Below are positions 1-7,400 of a stretch of DNA of 8,661 nucleotides, piece by piece; positions within the stretch are counted from its first letter, which is position 1, and each line of letters begins with the position of its first letter. This DNA comes from Myxococcales bacterium (GTDB taxonomy: Bacteria; Myxococcota_A; UBA9042; PHBI01; JAAZYN01): the NCBI GenBank assembly GCA_014239625.1, contig JAAZYN010000108.1, positions 1 to 8,661 on the forward strand, read 5' to 3'. A program made the translations under genes and the position numbers. The notes under the pieces were generated by a model. It searched no databases. It was not told where the DNA came from and saw only the letters and a program-made list of their open reading frames with translations.

Positions 1-144
1 GGCTTGGCGCTCGATTTGGCTGAGCCCTTGGGTTTCGATTTCGACGTGGGCTTGGCGCTCGATTTGGCTGAGCCCTTGGGTTTCGATTTCGACGTGGGCT
101 TGGTGTTTGGTTTCGACGTGGGCTTGGTGTTTGGTTTCGACGTG
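1..144 (-). repeat. In-frame tandem repeats coding a Lys-rich tail
   Basis: On the plus strand, 1-48 and 49-96 are identical 48-base units, and 97-120 and 121-144 are identical 24-base units beginning with the same ggcttgg and ending in the same ttcgacgtg. A further partial unit starts at 145. All unit lengths are multiples of three, so copy-number change keeps the reading frame. On the minus strand they code 8-residue (PTSKPNTK) and 16-residue (PTSKSKPKGSAKSSAK) units. The array probably continues past position 1, so the copy number is not known. Confidence 0.95.
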
Positions 145-1811
145 GGCTTGGCTCTCGCGGAGGGCTCGGTAGCGGCTGGCGTCCCTCGCTCAACCGGCGA
201 CTCCGCGGCCCCTGCTCCATGGCCGCTGGCGGACGGCCCGACCGTCGAGCTATCCCCGCCGGCCCCCGCGGTCGACTCCTGCTGCTGCGCCTGCGACGTG
301 ATGCCGCGAAGCTCGCGCAAGGCGGCCAGCACCTCATCGGGCAGCACCCCCCTCAAGCGCTCACTATCCACCGCGTCCCGCAGGGCGGCGCGCAGCCCCT
401 CCTTGGTCTCCAGGTTGTGGTCGGCCTCGGCCATCACGTCACCGTGAACCTCGACCATCGGCATCAAGCGCTCGGCCTCACTGAGCCACGCCAGACCTGC
501 GACCATCTGAATCACGCGCAGGTGGAGACGCTCCTTGCCCCCGGAGACCTGCTCGAACAACGGCGCCGGCAGCCCCACTTGAACGCAGGCGTCCGCCAGC
601 GCACCGCTGACGCTGTCATCGCGGCCCTCGGCGATGACATAGTACTGGGCCGGCAGCCCCTCGGGCCATAGGCGGTGCAGGTCGTCATTGAACCGCAGCA
701 AGGGTTGCCCCGCCGCCAGCAGGTCGGCCAACGATCCGGTGACGTCGCGCTCCGGATTGAAGCCCGACAGCACGCGCTGGAGGGTCACCTGCTCCATGCG
801 CTCCAGTTGACTCTCGATCCAGCGCTCCAGATCGACGAAAAAGGCCTCCTTGGAGCCCCGCGCGAGCTCCGTCGTGCGCAGCTCGCTCCTCGAGAAATAG
901 GCCGCGGGCGTGACGCCCAGTGAGTCCAGCGCCTGGTCGATGACCGCCAGCGTCAACCCGTTGACCTGGTCGGGCGCACCGTCGCGCTCGCGCCAGGCCC
1001 CACCCAACTGTTTCAGGCGAAAGGACGCCTGCTCCCCCAAATCGTGCGCATACCCCGACGCACGCTCGATGTTCGCCAGGCTCTCCAGCAACCACTCCAG
1101 CACGTCGCTGTAACTCTTGGCGATCCCCAGCGCGATCCCGGCGCGCGCCGCATGATCCATCGCCGCGTCGAAGTTGCCGCGGCGCTCCCGCCCCGCGTCT
1201 GCGAGCATCAACTGCAGGCTCGGCAGCGTCGCGGCAGCGTCCAAGCCCTGCTTCTTGAGCCGCCGCCGTCGGCCCCAGCGCGCGAAGAACCCCAAGGGGG
1301 CGTGCTCCCAACGACGCACCGCCCCGTCCAGGGCCTGGTCCAGGGCGAGCAGGCCCTGATCCAGGTCAGACTGGGCCGCCTCGTAGTCCTGGTTTCCATG
1401 CTGCGATAGCTCGGCGACGCGCTCTCGGAGACCTTGGGCCAAGCCCGCCATGACGTCGCGCCCGTGGCTCGGCGATTGTCCCAACGTGCGCAACACCAGG
1501 CGCTCCAGCGCCGGGACGTTGAACCCCTCGCGAGCGGTCCGCGCGGCGGCGCCCTCGGTGACCTGACTCAACAGGTCTCGCAGGTTGAGAATCGCCGCCT
1601 TGCGAAACGTCAGCGGGTCGCTCTCGAGCTGGGTCAGGGCGTCGCCCGCGAGGAGCGCTGACATCTTCTGCAGCTCTGCGCTGTCGCGCACCGACAACTC
1701 GAGCCTGTCCAATCGCTCCAGGAGCCAGGAGCGCGCCTGCGCACCATCGCTGAAGGTGACGGCGGCCGCTGAGTTACTGGCGCCCGCCCCGTCCCGCGCA
1801 GCTCCGTTCAT
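1..1811 (-). CDS. Helical protein with Lys-rich repeat tail, partner of the tubulin-like gene (3' end beyond window)
   Basis: The frame is open for 603 codons from the ATG at 1811 to the window edge with no stop, so the protein is incomplete. The ATG overlaps the stop of the upstream tubulin-like gene (ATGA) and has a GAGG 7 nt upstream, which fixes the start. Residues 20-500 look mostly alpha-helical, with charged heptad-like stretches and a basic patch RWGRRRRLKK at 178-187. There is no signal peptide or membrane span, so it is probably cytoplasmic. Residues 370-450 (PLLRFNDDLHRLW, then GGKERLHLRVIQMVAGLAWL) loosely recall the C-terminal part of long tubulin-like (Tubulin_2) proteins; this is from memory and weak. 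Residues 503-554 are an Ala/Gly/Ser/Pro/Thr linker. From 555 the chain becomes Lys/Ser/Pro/Thr repeats (PTSKPNTK units, then PTSKSKPKGSAKSSAK units). The tail resembles histone-H1-like or nucleic-acid- or polyanion-binding tails. Function unknown. Confidence 0.85.
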   Translation of the reverse strand, partial: MNGAARDGAGASNSAAAVTFSDGAQARSWLLERLDRLELSVRDSAELQKMSALLAGDALTQLESDPLTFRKAAILNLRDLLSQVTEGAAARTAREGFNVPALERLVLRTLGQSPSHGRDVMAGLAQGLRERVAELSQHGNQDYEAAQSDLDQGLLALDQALDGAVRRWEHAPLGFFARWGRRRRLKKQGLDAAATLPSLQLMLADAGRERRGNFDAAMDHAARAGIALGIAKSYSDVLEWLLESLANIERASGYAHDLGEQASFRLKQLGGAWRERDGAPDQVNGLTLAVIDQALDSLGVTPAAYFSRSELRTTELARGSKEAFFVDLERWIESQLERMEQVTLQRVLSGFNPERDVTGSLADLLAAGQPLLRFNDDLHRLWPEGLPAQYYVIAEGRDDSVSGALADACVQVGLPAPLFEQVSGGKERLHLRVIQMVAGLAWLSEAERLMPMVEVHGDVMAEADHNLETKEGLRAALRDAVDSERLRGVLPDEVLAALRELRGITSQAQQQESTAGAGGDSSTVGPSASGHGAGAAESPVERGTPAATEPSARAKPTSKPNTKPTSKPNTKPTSKSKPKGSAKSSAKPTSKSKPKGSAKSSAK

Positions 1812-2920
1812 GACACCGCCTCATCGCTGCCGGGCGGGTCCGCAGCGAAGAAGTCCCGCTGCCCGGAGTCGGTCAAGCCACCACGATGGGCCTGCGCCAT
1901 CGCCCGGGCGACGCGCTCGCTGGCCCGATGAAGCAGCGCTTGCTTGAACACGTCGACGGCGACCTCCAAGCGCGCCTCGTGAATGCCAAAGACGTACGTG
2001 CGATGCCCCGAGAGCTCGCGGTCCGCGCGATGCATATCCGCATCCGCGAAACGAGCCCTCACCCGCTCCCAGAGCGCCTCTCCGGCCAACGTACCGGACA
2101 AGAAATCCACCACTCGACCCAGCAGGTCCGCCAGATCTGCCGAGAGCGTCTTGCCTGGAGCGCTCAGGTGCCGCAGCCGCAAGTTGCCGTAGCGATGGTC
2201 GAAGGCGAAAACGGTGTCCACCAGCCGCGCCTCGAAGTCCTGCCAACCCTGTTGGTCGTCGACCCACGCACGATAGCTCCGCTTGGCCGAAAAGTGATCG
2301 ATGATGCGGAGCGCTTCGATAAAGTTCGCCTGGAAGATTCGACCCACCGCCGGATCCAGCTCTTCGACCCCTACGGGGTGCACCACCACCGCGTGAATAG
2401 CCGCGTCGGGAAAGACCGCTCGGATGTATCTCGGCAGGTCCAACACGCTGCCGCGGCTCGTGCCGCTGACTGGCGACCACACGATGAAGACCTCCGGTAC
2501 CTTCCCCCCCTGCGCCGCCAGGCGACGCTCGAACGCCCTCAAATGCTGAATAATCGCCGGACGAGCAGCCTTGATCATCATCCGCCCGATCGCTGGCACC
2601 ATGCAGGCGCCGTTATCAGGACCGTGGACCAGCAGGTCCTGCCAGGACTCCCGCCACGCGTCCGAGAACTCGTCGCGACGCCACGCCAGCGCCTCGCGGA
2701 CCTGCACCAGGGACAGCGGCACGAAGGGGACCCGGTCGGCTGGCAGCTCGGCGCGGGCATGCGCGGTGCGGGTCTGCTCGTCGCCGTCAGCGATCAGCGC
2801 ATACACGTGGTTGGGGAAGCCTTCCGAGCCCGATTGAGCCTTGAGGCGCTCGCAGACCGGAAGGATGACGCGGGTCGAGACGTCGGTCCCAGCGCCCACG
2901 AGGATAAAAGGCTGGCGCAT
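1808..2920 (-). CDS. Divergent tubulin/FtsZ-like protein (Tubulin_2-like)
   Basis: This 370-residue protein is probably cytoplasmic, with no signal peptide or membrane span. It starts with a Rossmann-like strand-loop-helix (FILVGAGTDVSTRVIL, 5-20) as in tubulin-like nucleotide-binding proteins. GPDNGACMVPAIGRMM (100-115) resembles a Gly/Arg-rich segment I associate with the Tubulin_2 family. VFIVWSPVSGTSRGSVLDLPRYIR (split: VFIVWSPVSG 144-153, then TSRGSVLDLPRYIR 154-167) sits where the family carries strand, GGTGSG loop and FLDLAYLLR-type helix. The next strand (AIHAVVVHPVG, 174-184) and ANFIEALRIIDHF (198-210) fit the following beta strand and the NxxAALxEL-type helix. The glycine loop is degenerate (VSGTSRGS instead of GGTGSG), so GTP binding is uncertain. 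At 370 residues it is short beside the long members of that family. The ATG has AGGAG 7 nt upstream. Family call moderate; cellular role (filament, scaffold) inferred. Confidence 0.6.
   Translation of the reverse strand: MRQPFILVGAGTDVSTRVILPVCERLKAQSGSEGFPNHVYALIADGDEQTRTAHARAELPADRVPFVPLSLVQVREALAWRRDEFSDAWRESWQDLLVHGPDNGACMVPAIGRMMIKAARPAIIQHLRAFERRLAAQGGKVPEVFIVWSPVSGTSRGSVLDLPRYIRAVFPDAAIHAVVVHPVGVEELDPAVGRIFQANFIEALRIIDHFSAKRSYRAWVDDQQGWQDFEARLVDTVFAFDHRYGNLRLRHLSAPGKTLSADLADLLGRVVDFLSGTLAGEALWERVRARFADADMHRADRELSGHRTYVFGIHEARLEVAVDVFKQALLHRASERVARAMAQAHRGGLTDSGQRDFFAADPPGSDEAVS
1819..1822 (-). promoter_or_regulatory. Ribosome binding site for the tailed protein
   Basis: GAGG lies 7 nt before the ATG at 1811, inside the last codons of the tubulin-like gene. 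Together with the ATGA overlap (1808-1811) it supports translational coupling of the two genes. Confidence 0.6.
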
Positions 2921-2927
2921 GCTGTAG

Positions 2928-2932
2928 CTCCT
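2928..2932 (-). promoter_or_regulatory. Ribosome binding site for the tubulin-like gene
   Basis: AGGAG lies 7 nt upstream of the ATG at 2920, in the 18-bp gap after the stop of the vWA/FHA-like gene. A second GAGG is just upstream (2934-2937). This is the strongest Shine-Dalgarno sequence in the window and decides the start. Confidence 0.8.
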
Positions 2933-2938
2933 ACCTCG

Positions 2939-4351
2939 TCACGCGATGCGGACCTCGAGCAGATGCCCTCCGCCGAGGTTGATTCGGTCCCCGGAACGAA
3001 GCTGCACCGGCACCGACTCTGTCGCGCGCAGGGTTCGCGATGCTCCGGCACGCTGCACCTCGAGGCCCAGGGAGTTACTGGAACGGACCCGGGGGGACCC
3101 GCCGCCGGTGCCCGGGAGAATCTCCAGCGCGTAGGGGCCCGGGACCACGACGTCGCTGGTCATGCTGGCGCCCACGCGCAGCGGCCCCTCGAGACGCACG
3201 CGCTCTTGGCTGACGATGGTGTCGTGGATGCGATCTCGCACGATGAGGGTCAGCTGTGACGCCGCATGCCCGCTCGCCCCTTGGGCGCCGGCCCGATGCC
3301 GGCCCCCGCGCAGGAGCGACCACCCGAGGCTCAGCAGCAGCAGCAACCCGAGCACCCCCGACACCAGCCACGGGGTCCAGGCGGGGCTCCACAACAGCGC
3401 GCCCTCGTCGCTGCGCTGCCATATGGCTTTCGGATCCGGGAGCGTGCCGGGGGGGATCACGATGGTGGTCTGCTTGTCGATCTTGAGCTTCTGCACCTCC
3501 ACCGGCTTGACCGTGTCTCGCTTCGGAGGCAACGGCTTTATCCGTACCGGATCCAGCCAGCTGCCGAGGTCGACCCGCAGGCCCTGATCCATGTCATCGG
3601 GTGCGACCCACGACGGGGTCGCGACGATGAACGTCTCCCAAGCCACGACCTTGGCGTTGGAGGTGATCGGCTTGAACAGCGCGACCAGCGCGTGGCCCGA
3701 CAGCCAGTATGGGGGCCGGGCCCAGTTGAAGTCGGTGATGTAGGCGTTTCTGGGGCTGCGGCTCTCGAGGTCGCGGGTGAAGTAGATCAGGACGCGCAGC
3801 AGGTCTCCGTTGGCCTGGTGCTCCTCGCGCGCCCACTCGGCGACAGCCGCCTCCACGACCTGGCGATTCAAACGCCTGTAGCTTCGGGGCGGCTTGCGCT
3901 CCTCGACACGCAGCAACAGCGCGTCGAGGTCGGCCAGGTCTTTGATCACCATGCGCTCGCCCAGCTTGGTGATCTCCTCGTCGATGGTGACCAGGGACAC
4001 GACGTCCCCCGGGCACACCACCGCGAGCAGCTGCCTGAGGCGGTCCGGCTCCCCCCCCTCGGCCGGGCGATAATCGCGATGCCGATCGAACGCCACGACG
4101 AGCGCCATGGCCCGGCGGCGGTTGTTCCTGGTGGCGCAGACCGCGTGCCAGCGTTTTTGCTTGCCCGGCACGACCGAGCCGGCTTTGGGTCCGCTCGGAG
4201 CCAGCAGCCCTCCCCTCTTGGACTGCGCGCGAACCTCTCCGCTGGCAAAGAGCAGCGCGCACGTGCAAGCGAGCGCCACGCCGATTCCGCCCAGCGTGGG
4301 TATGAGAGAGAAGAGGAAACGCATCGATATCACTAGCCTGTGGGAAAACAC
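2939..4351 (-). CDS. Signal peptide - degenerate vWA-like - single TM - FHA-like protein
   Basis: The 470 residues from the GTG at 4351 include an alternative ATG at 4324 (461 residues) that opens directly on a signal peptide (MRFLFSLIP, then a hydrophobic core) with likely cleavage after VRA (residues 40-42); I favour the ATG. Neither start has a well-placed Shine-Dalgarno. Residues 80-250 resemble a vWA domain: a first strand AMALVVAFD, then CPGDVVSLVTIDEE (113-126) matching the usual GDxVxLVxFD step, then LLRVLIYFTRD (184-194) like the RVIVLLTDG strand. The MIDAS DxSxS is replaced by DRHRD, so metal binding is doubtful. One membrane span lies at about 327-347. The C-terminus (365-470) is FHA-like, ending VQLRSGDRINLGGGHLLEVRI, but it lacks the GR and SxxH phosphothreonine-binding signature. 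Expected topology is vWA outside the cytoplasmic membrane and FHA inside, facing the tubulin-like protein encoded next. Confidence 0.7.
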   Translation of the reverse strand: MFSHRLVISMRFLFSLIPTLGGIGVALACTCALLFASGEVRAQSKRGGLLAPSGPKAGSVVPGKQKRWHAVCATRNNRRRAMALVVAFDRHRDYRPAEGGEPDRLRQLLAVVCPGDVVSLVTIDEEITKLGERMVIKDLADLDALLLRVEERKPPRSYRRLNRQVVEAAVAEWAREEHQANGDLLRVLIYFTRDLESRSPRNAYITDFNWARPPYWLSGHALVALFKPITSNAKVVAWETFIVATPSWVAPDDMDQGLRVDLGSWLDPVRIKPLPPKRDTVKPVEVQKLKIDKQTTIVIPPGTLPDPKAIWQRSDEGALLWSPAWTPWLVSGVLGLLLLLSLGWSLLRGGRHRAGAQGASGHAASQLTLIVRDRIHDTIVSQERVRLEGPLRVGASMTSDVVVPGPYALEILPGTGGGSPRVRSSNSLGLEVQRAGASRTLRATESVPVQLRSGDRINLGGGHLLEVRIA

Positions 4352-4357
4352 GGCCAG
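4333..4357 (-). other. Imperfect hairpin just before the vWA/FHA-like gene
   Basis: On the minus strand CTGGCCGTG pairs with CACAGGCTAG around a 6-nt TTTTCC loop, giving nine pairs (one G-U) with one bulged A. It ends 8 nt before the ATG at 4324 and has no following T-run, so it is not an ordinary terminator. It could limit access to that ATG or mark a processing site. The rest of the 90-bp gap between 4325 and 4415 shows nothing else I recognise. Confidence 0.3.
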
Positions 4358-4415
4358 ACGCCATTTTCTTCGCGTGTTCGAGGCGCCCCCATCGAGTCCC
4401 CGGCCCAGCCTCGTG

Positions 4416-7400
4416 TCAGCGGCGTGCCGAGGGGTAGATCTCGCTCAGCACCTGGATCGTTCGGGCCATCATTCGGAGGGCCACGCGTCGATCGAGATGA
4501 CTGGCGTACTCGAAGGCCGCGACGACGACGAAGGGTTCGCGAGTGGTGCTCGGCCAGAAGCCAGCGGCGAACTTGTGGTCCTGGGTCCGCAGTTTTCGAC
4601 GGTCGGCGCGCTGCTCGGCGGCCGGGTCCAGCCGCACCGTCTCAGCCGTACCCGTCTTGGCGCCAACCTCGGCATACAAGCCCCCCTGGCGCAAGTAACG
4701 CTTGATACCTATGGCGGTGCCAGCCCGGACCGTGGCGACCATGGACGACTTCAGGTGGCGCGCCACGCGCACCGGGATCACCTGCAGCGGCGGCGGCGGG
4801 TTGACGGCGACGCGCTGCCCATCCCGCAGGTCCCGCATCGCCATGACGAGAAACGGCGGGTAATGACGTCCATCTCGGGCCGCGATGGCAGCGCTCATCC
4901 CGACGTGCAGCAGGTTCAAGTCCGAGAAGCCCGACAGCGCGAGGCGCACGGTGTAGTCCAGACGCCACTCCTCGCCTCGAGGCAACTGCCCGAGGCGGGC
5001 CGGACTCGCCATCAACGCGTCGCGGGGCCAGCGCTCGATGTCCACGCCGAATCGAGGGTGGCGTCCGAGCACCATGGGCAACAGGTCCGTGCCGGGCCCA
5101 CTCGCGCCGAGCTGGGCATAGTAATCTCGGAGGCCGTCGAGGCCGATACGCCCTGCCAGATAGGACGCTGACGTGTTCTCGGACTTCATGATGAGACGCC
5201 TGACCGTCGTCACCCCGCCAATGTACGAGTTGCCATAGTTGAACAGCGCGGCGATGGGCTGACCGCGGAAGCTGGACAAGATCCCCTTCTCGACGAAGCA
5301 GCCCTGCCGATCCGAGTACTCCTCGTCGCCCTCTGCGTTGATACAGAGCTGGTCACGACCATAGTCACGGAAATGAACTTCAGGCTCCCGCGCCGCTGCC
5401 ACCAGCACCCCAATTTTCGCGGTAGACCCCACCGTCGTCGTCCGGTGCCACGTGTCCAACCCCGCCGCCTCGTAGGGCGACACGCGAGCGGCCTTGGAGG
5501 CTCGCATGACGGATCGGAGGCTGTGCGGCTCGAGGCTGGGATGGGACGCCGCACCGAGGATGGCGTTGTCCTGTCCCAGCACCAGCAGCCGGGCCCGGGG
5601 CCGCCAGGCCACGTCTCCCGCGGCGAGGGCCAGCTCCCAAAGGGCGCGCGCCTCCTCGTCCACGATCGTCTGTAGACGTCGCTGGAGCTCACCGTCGAGG
5701 GTCAGCTGAACGTTGACGCCGATGAGGTCGAGGTCTCGATTGAGGACCTTCTCCGACAACGCCTCGTCCAGGGTTCGCGTCCGAACCGGGCGTCCGTGCA
5801 GGAGCTTGCGAAACACCCGCAGCAACCCGCCGTAGATGCCTCGATCGGCAAAACCGTAGCCGATCAGTGTCCCGGCCCCCTGGACGGCGGTTCGCCAGCG
5901 CCCCGCCTCCCGGTCGAAGCGCGCCAGGGGCAGGCCCCTCCTATCCAGCAGCTCACCCTCCTCCCGCGCCGGCGTCCGCGTACGAGCGGGAAGCCGACGG
6001 CTGAACCGATAAGGATCGCGCAGCCCGAGGATCATAGACGAGTCGCCGCCCCAGCCTCGCGCAAAGACCGACCGCGCATCGTCAAAGCGCACGCGCGTGT
6101 CGCCGTTGCGATAGAATTGGCGGATCCAATGCAGCACCTCCGACGTTCCCCCGCCGGCCGCGCGCTCTCGACGCACCCGGAAGATGCGAGAGAAGCGCTT
6201 GCGGGTCAGCGGATCCCAAGTGGCCCGCGACGACGGATCCCAGGGGGTCACCCGCAGGCGTCCGCCGTTGAGCCCGATCACGTGGCCCTCCGCAGCCCGC
6301 TTGATGTCTTCGGCGAATTCAAAGTCGACGCTGCGCTCCACCGGCGCCCTGCGCAACAGCTCCGGCCCCCCGATGAGGGTGTCCTTCCAACGACTCAGCC
6401 GCCACTGGAACACCGAACGGGCGGTGTTGATCAGGCACACCTCACCGAGCAACGGGTTGTCCGAGTCGGGGCGCTCCATCAGCTCGAAGCGGAGCCGCTC
6501 ATCGTCGGCCAGCCCGAGCGAATAACCCGCACGGATGACCGTCGAACCCCGCCGCGGCGGGGTCAACTGCAGCCCCTCCGCGTCGTAGACGACGAACCGG
6601 CCGCTGCTCAAGGCCTCGACCCGGTACTGATCGCTCCCGAGTCGGGTCACCAGGATGTGACGCAGCGCGACCGGGCTGAGCGGTAACACCAGGTCATTGG
6701 CTCGCTCTCGCGACACCCCAAGAGACTCCGTCAGACGAGCCCCCAGCGCGCTCAAATCACCGAGGCTGGCGTCCAACAGACCCTCGAAACCGACCGAGAC
6801 CCCCTCCACGGTCGCCTTCGCGAAGGACCAGCAGCCGCCTCGGACCAGCAGATAACCGTCCCGATAGGTAAACTCCAAGGGCCCGAGACGGTAAGTCTCA
6901 TCGTCCTCCATGACGCCGGCCCACCCGGTCGGCGGCTCGGGCTCGTCCGGATCCACCGGGGTCTCCCAGATCCCCGGCGCCAACGGCCGCAGCCTCACCG
7001 ACTCTCCGGAGAGGGCTGGATGGGTGTGCACCTGCGGACGGTCCGTGAAGCGGGCGTGAAGCGTTTGTGTCCACAGCACCCCCAGCGCGATGACCGCACC
7101 GATGACGGCGGTGGCGCCGCCGTCCACCCCGATGACCCTGAATCGCGCGACCCGACGCCGAATGAACAACTTGAAGCCGGCCCAGGAGCGATTGCGCCAC
7201 CATGGCTCAGGGGCCATCAGCCTGGTCGGATCAGCGGCGAGCGGAGGCGCCGTCGGCTCCGCCAGCTCGTCGAGCCGGAGCTCGTGCAGAGCGCGCTCTT
7301 TGAGCCGCATGGCCAGCGCCCGCCGCTGGCTCGCGACGAAGAAGACGAGCACGATGGCGATGGTGCCGCCGAGAAAAAAGGTGCCGTACGACAAAAACGC

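Noticed and set aside
4..447. Plus-strand open frame with repeats of the type DLAEPLGFDFDVGL
   Set aside because: It is the antisense of the Lys-rich tail repeats. The minus-strand frame is longer (603 codons), has a coupled start and a ribosome binding site, and shows protein-like composition.
1886..3259. 457-codon plus-strand open frame
   Set aside because: It spans two convincing minus-strand genes and their 18-bp gap, and its product is Arg/His/Gln/Pro-rich without motifs; a high-GC antisense shadow.
4051..4058. Run of eight C (G on the coding strand), and a similar one at 8117-8124, as phase-variation tracts
   Set aside because: The reading frame and domain pattern continue intact on both sides (EGGEP in the vWA-like protein; LGGV in the SEDS domain). 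Such runs are expected by chance in GC-rich coding DNA.
4325..4415. Internal promoter in the gap before the vWA/FHA-like gene
   Set aside because: I see no convincing -35/-10 pair in these 90 bases; the gap is short and compatible with one transcript.
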